Source: Phoronis australis (Eukaryota > Phoronida > Phoronidae). From it: 64,000 nt of DNA. The translations under genes were made by a program, and so were the position numbers. This document shows positions 1 to 11,609 of this stretch, in pieces (position 1 is the first letter of the stretch; each line of letters opens with the position of its first letter). The DNA lies in the NCBI GenBank assembly GCA_002633005.1, contig NMRA01000571.1:81299-145298 (forward strand), in the 5' to 3' direction. The notes under the pieces were generated by a model. The model was not told the origin of the DNA and did not search any database. It worked only from the letters and a program-made list of their open reading frames with translations.

Positions 1-150
1 GTGCAAGTTGACTAGTGCAAGTTGACTAGTGCAAGTTGACTAGTGCAAGTTGACTAGTGCAAGTTGACTAGTGCAAGTTGACTAGTGCAAGTTGACTAGT
101 GCAAGTTGACTAGTGCAAGTTGACTAGTGCAAGTTGACTAGTGCAAGTTG
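1..150. repeat. 14-bp minisatellite at window edge
   Basis: Unit GTGCAAGTTGACTA in perfect head-to-tail copies, more than ten in the window, starting at base 1 and so cut by the window edge. The last copy decays at GTGCAAGTTGATTC. Confidence 0.95.
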
Positions 151-2136
151 ATTCAGGGTAGGTCAGTCTGTATGTGCGTGTGACTATAAACACCACCGCA
201 TTGTTAGTAACAGTTATTCAAACATTTAATTTTAAAAATTAATGATCCCTCAAACCTGGAACTTGCAATCTAATCTTTGAAACTGTTTCAACAATGATAA
301 CATGTTATCAGTTCTAATACGTAACATGAACCCATTCATATTCGTAGGTTATAGAACAGGTCATCTCTTGAAAGCTGTTTGGACCTTGGAGGACTCTTGG
401 ACACATCACTAACCCAAGAACAGAAATTGTTAACTAACATGGCAGAACTCATGACCAGCAGTTCATAATAACGTTCATTAGTATTTTCTTGATTCCGAAG
501 ATTGAACAGAGTTGACTGGCATCCAACAGATTTCTCAAACTTTGCGGCATTGTATTTATGTATTAACAGTCAGTCCATAACATCGTCAATAATAGCTGTC
601 AACGTAACTTCTTCATGCATCCTTAATAAGTGTAAAATGCAGGTGAATGGTTGTTGCTCATTGGCTGTAATTCTTGAATTTGGGACGATGCATATTGCCT
701 ATTTGTAACATTTGAAACAAGTCTTGACCTTGAGCAAAATAATTAATTTTTCATGCCATCTCAAAGAACCTCTGGGAGCCAATTGCCCCTAAAAATAAAT
801 TTCCCTTCAGCCAAAAATCCCCCATCACAAGGCATAGACACTTTTCCCCACAGGAGAGCCTCAGGCTCTGGTTAAGAAAGGAATCCTTTATTGTCTAAAT
901 AATCAATATCAATACATACAATCTTAATTAAATCCAATATCTTAAATATATCCAAACAACTTAATTTTTCAGCAAGACAAGATGAGACAGACACCATTTT
1001 TCATATTAACCGAGGAGCAGACGGAGTGAGATTCTATGGAAATTTGCACTCATCTCTTTGGTGATTGCAAAGAGCCCAACCTCCGAACTAAATGTACTGT
1101 CGAAAAGTAAAACCTCAGAAATGAGATGGGGTTAAAGAGTGGAAAAAGCGTTCATGGGTAGGCTCTAAGTTTGATGAATGCAAAAGCGAATATCACGAAA
1201 GTAGGTCAATACTGCAATAGTTGTTGCTGAGTCGCAGATCAAACAGCAGTTCCAAGTGCAGTTATTTGAAAACATTTTGCCATCTAGACACAGCCTAAAG
1301 AATGTCAATAACAGGGTTGGTACATATTTAACAAACACAAGGACTAAGAGTAATAATCTATATAACCAAGACTACTGCATGAACAGTACACATTTCCAGC
1401 CACAACATTATGCAAAAAGCCACCAGTCAACAATTAGACCACCCATCTCAGGTCTGTTCAGAGCCAGTGATGTGTTTTCAAGATTCAACAAATCTAACAC
1501 AGGGTGTGACACAACAGATGCTCAACTTAAAATATAGTTTATAAATATATAGCTCAGTTTCACAACAGGAGCTAACATTTTAAACAACAGTAAGAAAAAA
1601 AACAGAACAAGCCCATACATTGCTGCCGTTGTTTAAAATTTCACACCACCAACACACACTGGTGATAAGCAGAATCGGTATCGGAAGAACTTTCTCAGTG
1701 TAGAGGTACTCTCTCACAAACAATGGATATATTTTTAACCATAAAAACCTTTAGTAAAGTTCCATGAAATTCGAAAAAACAATAGCCACAATGGTAATTT
1801 TTTCATTTTTCCATCGCTCACTGCATTATTAACAATAATCAAAATTACTTTGCTGTTGACAGCAATGCAATATGAATTGTGCAAATAATTCTTCTCATTT
1901 ACATTTAACACCAATATCCTATAAATCCTAAATTATCTGTTGGAAGCTATAGTACAGAACCCGAATAAAGCTTTAAAGCGATATTTGGTGCTACTATACC
2001 TCAGTTATGAAAAAAAATTTCACGTCCTCCATATCGTGTCCTAAATAGGTAAGATACATGCACTGTCATATCCCTGCCTCAGGTAATACACCTCCTCAGG
2101 TTCACCCAGCTCAAGACTACATTGCTGCAATGTTCA
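151..2136. other. Non-coding stretch
   Basis: No supported exon. A dispersed-repeat fragment lies at 669-755. Small open frames here lack codon structure or splice context. Confidence 0.6.
669..755 (+). repeat. Dispersed repeat family 1, short copy
   Basis: TTCTTGAATTTGGGAC followed about 50 bases later by GACCTTGAGCAAAATAATTA. The same order of blocks recurs at 43550-43970 and 48890-49350. Confidence 0.6.
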
Positions 2137-3444
2137 GTAGATTACACAGACAAGATAACTGCTGTGTAACCCACATCACTGAACAAATGTATAGGATTGA
2201 TCCTACCCCCATAAGAACAACACAGAGAACAAATGCTGTACTGGAAACCCCCAATGGCCTCAACTCTGGTATGTTTTCAACTAAACTATGAAGCAATGAC
2301 AGTCTAAGGTCCAACCAGCTAGTTTACTTCCAGGTTAAAGTCTAACCAATAAGCTGTATCTAGCTCCCTGGTCCATCTAATTCAGGGTCGACATGATGGA
2401 CATATCACAGTTTTTCAATTTCTCATAAGATATGTGTTGCACCATATTACATGCTTTACCAGGTTGAATTAAATCTATACCATACGTATTTTGAAAAACT
2501 GTTAACATTCACTACCATGTTAAAACACCTTAAAGATTGTAACCCGATCACTTTTGGTAATTTTATCCATAATTTGTGACTTTACAAATGGCTAAATTTA
2601 CTGGAGGTTGAACTACATAATGAGAATCTTGTGCATTTTTCATAGCTAAGGAGCAAGTCACTGAATGGCACCATTACACGCCTACAACATGCAGTACACG
2701 GCAACTAATGTAGAAGCCTGTCTATTTTCTTAAAGGAGACAGACTAGAAAACGTTTATTTGTAAAGAATCTGTTCATCCATTAACAGGGTTCTTGTGAGT
2801 TTAGCTCATGTGTTTCTTGTAATGGGCCGAACCATGTGGCCTGCGCACGCCTGATACACAGCAAAAAACATAATTTGTTTACTAAATGTGCAGAAATATC
2901 AAGAGCAGATATTTCCCCCATCCTCGCTGTTACCAAGGACAGCTCAACAGCTAGTCACCAAGTCCTTAACTTTCAAGCAGTATCTAAAATGGTGATAAGT
3001 CATTGGAGCCTCAAGCCCAACTGTACCACAACAGTCATATACAGACTACTGTATTTTGAGACCCAGTTTGATGCCCGATAGACAGCGGGAGAAAACTGGT
3101 TCTCAAAATGCCGGATCCCTGTGGCAGACCATTACCAAATATACTGCCATCTTACACAGGTCAAACAGCTCACCACTCTGGAACTTTGATGCATTTCACA
3201 AACATTCAACCTTCAACTGACCAATTAAGAAACAGTTACTAGGCAACTGCTGAAATAATGTTATCACACCTTCCAAAAATAAATTAATTTTTAAATGTAC
3301 TACACATTCTGGGCAACAAACCAAAAGCTAATTTTCCAGTCTAGGGTACACAAAAACATTTAAACTATCCAAAGGTCATAAAATACTTCCCTTATCTTTT
3401 AAGTAAGGTCTAGAAAACACATGTGCAGAATTAGAAATCTATTA
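2137..3444 (+). repeat. Repeat unit copy A, left part
   Basis: Homologous to 3942-5752 and to 5753-6972, with scattered substitutions. It is interrupted at 3447 by an inverted-repeat transposon and resumes at 7148. It contains a hairpin element at 3052-3110. Confidence 0.75.
3052..3110. repeat. Hairpin element copy 1
   Basis: TATTTTGAGACCCAGTTT faces AAAACTGGTTCTCAAAATG across a short centre. One of six copies of the same fold-back unit in the window. Confidence 0.7.
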
Positions 3445-3728
3445 TACAGCACACATCACGAATTTTTGGCCGACCGGTCGGAAATTGGTCGACGACCGGC
3501 CGTCGACCGGTCGTCTAGCCGACCCGCAGCCGACCAACAACGGTCGGCTAGGAGCCGTCTGCTGAGTCGCCTCTGTGGTCGGCACTTGGGTCGGCTAAAT
3601 GGTCGCCTAGCGTAGACGACCAATTCGGATTAAGCGTGTCCTTGGTCGGCAATTACCATTTTATGACTTAGCGGGTGNATTTAATCTCGCACCCATTACA
3701 CAGCTGTCAACGCTGAAGTTGACATTTT

Positions 3729-3922
3729 GTCCGTTGACCGTGTTTGGCGGTCCGTTAACCGTGTTTCCTCGTGAATATGAGTCCGTGTCCCGTGTATTTG
3801 GGTGCGTGGATCGTGTTTTGTGAGTCCGTTCCCGTGTTTGTGAGTCAGTGGACGGTGTTTGCCGGTCCGTGAGTCGTGTTCATGCGTCCGTTCCCGTGTT
3901 TTTGAGTCCGTTGACCGTGTAG
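3729..3922 (+). repeat. Degenerate 21-bp minisatellite
   Basis: About nine variable copies of a unit like GTCCGTTGACCGTGTTTGTGA. Units differ in one to several bases and in length from 20 to about 32. Confidence 0.75.
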
Positions 3923-3941
3923 TTTAGGTACCTTGACACAG

Positions 3942-5752
3942 GTAGATTACACAGACAAGATTATTGCTGTGCGACCCACATCACTGAACAAATGTATAGG
4001 ATTGATCCTACCCCCATAAAAATAACACAGAGAACAAATGCTGTACTGGAAACCCCCAATGGCCTCAACTCTGGTATGTTTTCAAGTTAAACCTAAACTA
4101 TGAAGCAATGATAGTCTAAGGTCCAACCAGCTAGTGTACTTACTGATTAAGGTCTAACCAATGAGCTGTATCTAGCTCACTGGTCTACCTAATACAGGGT
4201 CGACATGATGGACATATCACAGTTTTTTCAATTTCTCATAAGATATGTGTTGCACCGTATTACATGCTTTACCAGGTTGAATTAAATCTATACCATACGT
4301 ATTTTGAAAAACTTTTAACATTCACTACCATGTTAACACACCTTAAAGATTGTAACCAGATCACTTTTGGTAATTTTATCTATAATTCGTGACTTTACAA
4401 ATGGCTAAATTTACTCGAGGTTGAACTACATAAGGAGAATCTTGCGCATTTTTCATAGCTAAGGAGCAAGTCACTGAATGGCACCATTACACACCTACAG
4501 CATGCAGTACACCACAACTAATGTAGAAGCCTGTCTACTTTCTTAAAGGAGACAGACTAGAAAACGTTTATTTGTAAAGAATCTGTTCATCCATTAACAG
4601 GGTTCTTGTGACTTTAGCTCATGTGTTTCTTGTAATGGGCCGAATTATGTGGCCTGCGCACGCCTGATACACAGCAAAAAACATAATTTGTTTACTAAAT
4701 GTACAGAAATATCAAGAGCAGATATTTCCCCATCCTCGCTGTTACAAAGGACAGCTCAACAGCTAGTCACCAAGTCCTTAACTTTCAAGCAGTATCTAAA
4801 ATGGTGATAAGTCATTGGAGCCTCAAGCCCAACTGTACCACAACAGTCATATACAGACTACTGCATTTTGAGACCCGGTTTGATGCCGGATAGACAGCAG
4901 GAGAAAACTGGTTCTCAAAATGCCAGATCCCTGTGACAGACCATTACGGAATATACTGCCATCTTACACAGGTCAAACAGCTCACCACTCTGGAACTTTG
5001 ATGCATTTCACAAACATTCAACCTTCAACTGACCAATTAAGAAACAGTTACTAGGCAACTGCTGAAATAATGTTACCACACCTTCCAAAAATAAATAAAT
5101 AAATTTTTAAATATACTACACATTCTGGGCAACAAACAAAAAGCTAATTTTCCAGTCTAGGGTACACAAAAACATTTAAACTATCCAAAGGTCATAAAAT
5201 ACTTCCCGTTATCTTTTAAGTAAGGTCTAGAAAACACATGTGCAGAATTAGAAATCTATTATAGCTACACTTCCTGTCTAGAAAGATTTATAGATGGTTA
5301 TCATAGCCATAAAACTAGTATCAAACCAAGTGCAACAGGCAATTTTTATGATTTCGTCGACCACAAACAGAAACCACCCACAGTACTTTTTCAAATACAT
5401 TACGCAAGAATACATATGTCAAAATTGTCACAGTTTTTTGATTTTTTCCTCAGACTTTCTCGACAACTGTGTCACAACAGGACTATTCTGACCAGATGCC
5501 ATAGTAAAATCTTACCAATTTCAAACAAAAATAACTACCAAGCTTTTAACGTCCTCATGACAAAAAAAAATACAAATTTTGATGACAAACATAGCACAAA
5601 ACTTAACAAGGAAAGTAACCATTTAATTTGGTACTACATGTTTCTGGAAAACAAAATAAAATAAAATTTCACTTAAATAAAATTTCACTTGTTGATCCTA
5701 TTTTGTTCTAAATTGGTGAAAACTTTACCATATTGCTTCATGCATGCTGTGC
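3942..5752 (+). repeat. Repeat unit copy B
   Basis: Uninterrupted version of copy A that preserves the empty transposon site near 5261. Its part from 4511 is repeated at once as copy C. Confidence 0.8.
4864..4921. repeat. Hairpin element copy 2
   Basis: Same arms as copy 1, with GACCCGGTTT in the left arm. Confidence 0.7.
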
Positions 5753-6972
5753 ACCACAACTAATGTAGAAGCCTGTCTACTTTCTTAAAGGAGACAGACT
5801 AGAAAACGTTTATTTGTAAAGAATCTGTTCATCCATTAACAGGGTTCTTGTGACTTTAGCTCATGTGTTTCTTGTAATGGGCCGAATTATGTGGCCTGCG
5901 CACGCCTGATACACAGCAAAAAACATAATTTGTTTACTAAATGTACAGAAATATCAAGAGCAGATATTTCCCCATCCTCGCTGTTACAAAGGACAGCTCA
6001 ACAGCTAGTCACCAAGTCCTTAACTTTCAAGCAGTATCTAAAATGGTGATAAGTCATTGGAGCCTCAAGCCCAACTGTACCACAACAGTCATATACAGAC
6101 TACTGCATTTTGAGACCCGGTTTGATGCCGGATAGACAGCAGGAGAAAACTGGTTCTCAAAATGCCAGATCCCTGTGACAGACCATTACGGAATATACTG
6201 CCATCTTACACAGGTCAAACAGCTCACCACTCTGGAACTTTGATGCATTTCACAAACATTCAACCTTCAACTGACCAATTAAGAAACAGTTACTAGGCAA
6301 CTGCTGAAATAATGTTACCACACCTTCCAAAAATAAATAAATAAATTTTTAAATATACTACACATTCTGGGCAACAAACAAAAAGCTAATTTTCCAGTCT
6401 AGGGTACACAAAAACATTTAAACTATCCAAAGGTCATAAAATACTTCCCGTTATCTTTTAAGTAAGGTCTAGAAAACACATGTGCAGAATTAGAAATCTA
6501 TTATAGCTACACTTCCTGTCTAGAAAGATTTATAGATGGTTATCATAGCCATAAAACTAGTATCAAACCAAGTGCAACAGGCAATTTTTATGATTTCGTC
6601 GACCACAAACAGAAACCACCCACAGTACTTTTTCAAATACATTACGCAAGAATACATATGTCAAAATTGTCACAGTTTTTTGATTTTTTCCTCAGACTTT
6701 CTCGACAACTGTGTCACAACAGGACTATTCTGACCAGATGCCATAGTAAAATCTTACCAATTTCAAACAAAAATAACTACCAAGCTTTTAACGTCCTCAT
6801 GACAAAAAAAAATACAAATTTTGATGACAAACATAGCACAAAACTTAACAAGGAAAGTAACCATTTAATTTGGTACTACATGTTTCTGGAAAACAAAATA
6901 AAATAAAATTTCACTTAAATAAAATTTCACTTGTTGATCCTATTTTGTTCTAAATTGGTGAAAACTTTACCA
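5753..6972 (+). repeat. Repeat unit copy C, tandem to B
   Basis: Matches 4511 onward at a constant offset of 1,242 bases, apparently base for base, and stops at the N at 6973. The short open frames in B and C are identical. Confidence 0.85.
6106..6163. repeat. Hairpin element copy 3
   Basis: Identical to copy 2, carried along in the 1,242-bp duplication. Confidence 0.7.
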
Positions 6973-7147
6973 NTCGGCTGAAGGGTCGGCTGAAGGGTCG
7001 GCTGGGGAGTCGCCTTATGAGTCGGCACTGCGGGCGGCTGCCGGTCGGCTAATTTTTAGCCGACCGGTCGGCAAATTTGCCGACCGGTCGACGGCCGGCC
7101 GTCGACCAATTTCCGACCGGTCGGCCAAAAATTCGTGATGTGTGCTG

Positions 7148-7640
7148 TAGCTACACTTCCTGTCTAGAAAGATTTATAGATGGTTATCATAGCTATAAAA
7201 CTAGTATCAAACCAAGTGCAACAGGCAATTTTTATGATTTCGTCGACCACAAACAGAAACCACCCACAGTACTTTTTCAAATACATTACGCAAGAATAAA
7301 TATGTCAAAATTGTCACAGTTTTTTATTTTTTCCTCAGCCTTTCTCGACAACTGTGTCACAACAGGACTATTCTGACCAGATGCCGTAGTAAAATCTTAC
7401 CAATTTCAAACAAAAATAACTACCAAGCTTTTAACGTCCTCATGACAAAAAAAAATACAAATTTTGATGACAAACATAGCACAAAACTTAACATGGAAAG
7501 TAACCATTTAATTTGGTACTACATGTTTCTGGAAAACAAAATAAAATAAAATTTCACTTAAATAAAATTTCACTTGTTGATCCTATTTTGTTCTAAATTG
7601 GTGAAAACTTTACCATATTGCTTCATGCATGCTGTGCACC
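7148..7640 (+). repeat. Repeat unit copy A, right part
   Basis: Continues copy A beyond the transposon, matching 5263-5752 with a few substitutions and running into unique sequence near 7640. Confidence 0.75.
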
Positions 7641-8168
7641 AATCAATCTTGTTAGTCTATTAAAGTATTCACTCAATACCACCAAAGCAAACAAAGAAAC
7701 ATGTAATTATTTCAATTTACATCAACATAAGGCACCTTTCGTACCGACTTGACTCTGGTATGACCAACTGAAAACTGAAAAAGTTAAATTTTGGCAATTA
7801 TTTTTATCTGAAATGGAGGAATACGTATAAACCGTAATGCAATCCAGTTCCACAAAATCAAAGTTGGATCAGAAAACACGACAGAGAAATCTACTTTGTG
7901 TGGAGTGTCACCTTAATCTGGGTGACCGTAGACAATGCCATCGAAAATCAATAGTCGCATGCACTGGAATAGATAACATCTACTCGCATATATAATTACA
8001 CCACATGTTTCCAGGATGCAGGGTGGTCAGCAGTGAGGGTACTTTGTCACGGAAGCACAACTAGGTATTCACAATTCACATCACTAAATGGATGTGTAAG
8101 AGGCACATTCTCCATATGGTAACAAAGTTTTCAGAAAATTACAGTAGCGCAGAATCAAACTCACTCAC
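7641..8168. other. Non-coding stretch
   Basis: No exon supported. The next exon of the minus-strand divergent gene should lie here or further left, but no acceptor with a compatible frame was convincing. Confidence 0.5.
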
Positions 8169-8359
8169 TTTGTAAGCAGCTGACGAGGCAGCTGAATGCT
8201 CTGCTGCTGAGCTGAATCCCAACAGAAGAGTATTTCAAGCATATTCAATAAGACACCAGCCTCGATATCAGCGAATGGCTGGCAGACAATAGCAACAATA
8301 GGCGACTGGAGTAAAGTCTCAAAAACAACAGAATTTGTTTCACATTCAATGATAAACAT
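8169..8359 (-). CDS. Exon of the unrecognised divergent gene
   Basis: An open stretch of 63 codons between a ccgtag acceptor and a gtgagt donor. Only one of the three frames is open. It reads FIIECETNSVVFETLLQSP, later IEAGVLLNMLEILFCWDSAQ and IQLPRQLL. Amphipathic helices without low complexity set it apart from nearby non-coding frames. Confidence 0.5.
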
Positions 8360-11342
8360 CTACGGTAAACATCTGTAGAACCCATTCAACAATAAATCAC
8401 AAATTTGCATTTTTGGCCCTAAAAACAATGACTTCTCTGTAAGTGAATTACCGGACCCAATGGAGTAGGCCGGCTTGCCCCACTTGTCTAATTCCTGTAC
8501 AAAAACTGTAAACTAGGTCAACTAGAAAATTAATTTCCACATGTAGAGGCAATAGATTGTGGAAAAAGCTTTTAACCTAAATCCCACCTAGTCTAAAAGG
8601 CCTTTCCCACTAGCCAAAAGCTTTGGAATTCCAAGAACACATTAGGCAGTTTTCATATTCGCAGGAAAATAGAACAACACCTTTGAGTGGAACTAAATGA
8701 TAAATTACTGACAGTACACTGTTGTCTCTTTCTACCTCAGTAGGCCTCATCTGCTGTCTGAACTTAGAAATGCTTTGTACTGACAATTCACCAGAAAAAG
8801 CAAACACAAGGAACAATTTCGACTGACCACTGTGCTGTTGATCACACTTTTAGTACACAGCATGGTGACCAAGTGAAACACTGTTTTCTCATTTTTTCCT
8901 GAACATCACGTATGTCGTAACTCTCCGCTAATTTCACACAAAAACAATCGCCAAAATGGTAATTCCTCCATTTTTCAAATAGTGTTTAAACCTTTTCATA
9001 AATAACACAATAATCCATGCTTGAAACAAACCAAAATGTTTTTGATCTTTACTTTTGTGGACAAATTAAACAAAACAGAATTATACTTCTCCGCCAAACA
9101 AGTACAAAGTTCCAATGACAATGACTGATATACAATAACAAAGTTGCAGTGACAATGACTGATATACAATAACTTTACCACTTTCAAGCCTTGGGCTATA
9201 GCTGACATTTAACAAAATTCGTTGACAGTTGAAACAATTGTTCAGTTGAGGCTTTGTCAAAATAAGACAGGTTTATTCTAATCTAATTTTAGTTATTTTT
9301 AGCACTGGGTAGAAGTTTTTAGACTCTTGAAGTATGACAAAACCAAAGCAGTATGTAAATTTAAAAGCTATGTTTTTACATTAGTAATAGTACTGAGCCT
9401 CTTCTTCAATCAAAAAACAATGTAATGTAATCTGAAGATTAAAAGGTATTGCGTATGTATATATGGTAAGCCCTTGTCAATTTTGGACCAAAAATAACTG
9501 CCAAAATAACACTTTTTACAAGTGCATCTAACTTTGTTGTAAATGGTCACATTCTCTCAAAACATTTTGGAATGAGACTTGTAGCTATGGTATGAAACTT
9601 TAACACTGAATCAATGTTTGGTGTGACATATCTTTCATGAAAAAACTTGCAAAGAAAAAATATTTCACCCATATATGTGCCTGGTTTGAGCACAGGTTGA
9701 CACTGTTTAAACCTGTTGGGCAAATTCACTAAAACCAATGACTCAAATCAATGTGCTCTTTGTGTATTTACAACACTGAGATATCACAACAGGCTCAACC
9801 CTGCAAGCTGAACAACCATTTGACAATAGGGGTCCATTGTGCAGATTTACTGAACCGGAACCCATAACTTTGATAAAACCAGTGTGAGAATACACACACA
9901 CTGGTTCTAACAGCACTGATGAAGTCAATGGGCATCTGGTAACCTGCTATCAAAATCCCTTCCAAAAGTCACGTTTCTTCAAACGTCTTCTAAACTTAAC
10001 TAAATTCTCACTCATGAAATCATAATTATCTTTAAAATTGTTCATAACCATAGAATCATACCATGGGCACAAAATGATGCTCGAATGTTAGTGGTCATGT
10101 GACCCAAGTTTTTTCTGATGTGTGTAGCCATTGAGCAACCCACATGTATTATACCCACAGAATGGAAAATTAGAATTTTGCAATAGCAATCCCAAGTTTT
10201 ATTCAACACAGTTACAATAAAAATATGCTAGACAAGCCCAATGAAATGAAGCTTGCATAGCCATGAAAATTTTTCAGTTTAAACAAGCTAATTATTTTAG
10301 AGTAGATCACTTTTCTACACAGCCTGGTGGTTTTGTACTATGGTTTAAACAAATAAGAAAGATGAATATTAAAGCAGTAAGGTCAAGGGGCAGCAAGTCA
10401 AGTCAAAAACATCGACGGATATACAACGTAATCCCATTGAATGCCCGTTCAGTGGGGGTTCTCAAATCNAAAAAGTTGAGTTCACGATTTTGGGAACTGA
10501 AATAGGGACTGCTCGAAGAAAAAGTTTCATAACGGGAGTATTTGTTCGAGTTGGAAGGAATTAAACACATCGACAACCTCCTAAGGTGTTCCTCTATGCG
10601 CAAAAGGTATTTGTAACAACGTGACTTTGATGGTTTAGTCGGTGCGAGGCATAATTCGCCGAAAAGCTTCCGGCGTACAGAGCGCCTATAGCCTCTACAT
10701 CGCCTCTGCTTCGGGCCAACAGAGGCGATGGTCATTGCCTATCATTCAGTAGGCCTAAGACACTCATAGAGTTAGACAGGTAGGCCCTGTATTGACTATT
10801 TGACTTTCGAGCATTTGTATTGATAGTCGCATCGATCAACCAAGAAAATGGTCATTCATTTACGTACAATTACAATGCAGAACAAAAAGAAATAAAACAC
10901 CACCTCTCTCGTTTTTTCTCTGAAATGAGATCACTTCTTAGACAAGATTTTGCTATCAGGATACATACTTACCGGCTGACAGGTTGGCAATTCGTCTGCC
11001 AACGCAAGAGCAGAGAAAATCGCAACCGAGATCGTCAAAGTTAACCCGTATTTACAACACGAATTCTCCATTTCACTGAACTTAAATATCTTAAATATTC
11101 AAACAGACCGAGTTGTCTACTAGTGAACCACTAGAAATGACGGGAAATATCTGTGCGGCGTTTCTTGAAGCTATTTCAATAAAATATGGGAACACCAACA
11201 GAAATAAGAATCAGTTTACGAGCAGTCGCTCGGTCTCTAAAATTGCGCATGCGCAAAGTACATGTTGTGCTGATTATAAAATTTATTCAAGTTTAAGCTA
11301 ATTAATGATTCATAATCCCATAAACTCACCCAAGAAGGCCAT
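8169..11342 (-). CDS. Putative divergent gene, 5' four exons, product unrecognised
   Basis: I do not recognise this gene. Four minus-strand exon candidates (11330-11342, 10973-10995, 8452-8487, 8169-8359) have good splice signals and join in a single frame for 87 codons: M-A-F-L, then DELPTCQP, then TSGASRPTPLGP, then a helix-like Leu/Ile/Val-rich stretch including CQPFADIEAGVLLNMLEILF. The last exon ends in phase 2 at a gtgagt donor, so the gene should continue to lower coordinates, but I found no next exon in the repeat-rich 1-8168 region. The helical pattern could suit an armadillo/HEAT-type protein; this is a guess. The start shares the ZNF143-motif promoter with CFAP276. The two small middle exons could be read in other frames, so the joining is uncertain. 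Confidence 0.4.
8488..10972. other. Probable intron of the divergent gene
   Basis: AT-rich, no convincing exon. Contains a direct duplication around 9108-9172 (TGACAATGACTGATATACAA twice, 34 bases apart) and a single N at 10469. Confidence 0.4.
11244..11255. promoter_or_regulatory. Perfect NRF1 palindrome
   Basis: TGCGCATGCGCA is the exact palindromic NRF1 site. It lies about 290 bases upstream of CFAP276 and inside the first intron of the putative divergent gene, in an otherwise CpG-poor, AT-rich setting. Confidence 0.55.
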
Positions 11343-11401
11343 TTTTACATCAAATTATCATAAATTTATTGAAAATAAAAATATCTACTGTCGAGTTAAA
11401 C

Positions 11402-11420
11402 AACTCCCAGAATGCCTTGT
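11402..11420 (+). promoter_or_regulatory. ZNF143/Staf-type promoter motif
   Basis: The sequence AACTCCCAGAATGCCTTGT matches the core CCCAGAATGC of the animal ZNF143 (SBF/Staf) promoter motif. It sits between two divergent start codons (11342 minus, 11532 plus), where such motifs normally lie. Confidence 0.6.
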
Positions 11421-11421
11421 G

Positions 11422-11435
11422 GTTACCAAGGAGTT
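11422..11435 (+). promoter_or_regulatory. X-box-like (RFX) imperfect palindrome
   Basis: GTTACC-AA-GGAGTT resembles the RFX X-box (GTTRCC, short spacer, GGYAAC) with an imperfect right half. It lies 97 bases upstream of the CFAP276 start. RFX factors drive many ciliary genes, so the position is suggestive, but the right half-site is degenerate. Confidence 0.35.
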
Positions 11436-11531
11436 CAGCATACAAATTCCCTCCATTCATTACAAAAGTGTGTGTGTCGGTCTGTTTTGGTACCAGTTTT
11501 ATAGCGACAGGCGCTCATAAGGATCTTAAAA

Positions 11532-11609
11532 ATGATGTCTTCAAGGGACCCATACCCTCTTTTGAAATACGATAACGACGACAACTTTATGGGAAGGCTA
11601 CAATCGGAC
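11532..11609 (+). CDS. CFAP276: CFAP276 exon 1
   Basis: Twenty-six codons starting MMSSRDPYPLL and ending GRLQSD, followed by a gtaagt donor. The RDP start followed by an acidic, Asn-rich stretch resembles the N-terminus of the family. The exon ends in phase 0. Confidence 0.8.

Larger units (their letters stand above)
3447..7147. mobile_element. GC-rich inverted-repeat transposon (MITE-like), assembly-interrupted
   Basis: The ends are inverted repeats of about 67 bases with one mismatch, starting CAGCACACATCACGAATTTT at 3447 and ending with its reverse complement at 7147. Both ends are flanked by TA. The uninterrupted homologous site (attatagctac at about 5261 and 6503) shows a single TA, so TA is the target duplication. 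The element body is built of GTCGGC and CGACCGGTCG motifs (3467-3677 and 6974-7130). Only those two parts belong to it; 3679-6972 between two N gaps is other sequence. No transposase frame is visible, so it is non-autonomous. Confidence 0.75.

Noticed and set aside
4699-6906. Repeated small frames of 64, 65 and 82 codons
   Set aside because: They are identical only because the DNA is duplicated; codon use and composition look non-coding and the homologous copy A breaks them.
7077-7376. A 99-codon frame across the transposon end
   Set aside because: It starts inside the GC-rich inverted repeat and runs into host repeat sequence; no domain or splice context.
10263-10735. Frames with an NARSV-like word, resembling the endonuclease start of some LINEs, and a basic minus-strand frame
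   Set aside because: The resemblance is limited to a few residues, an N interrupts the frame, and no reverse transcriptase motif follows.
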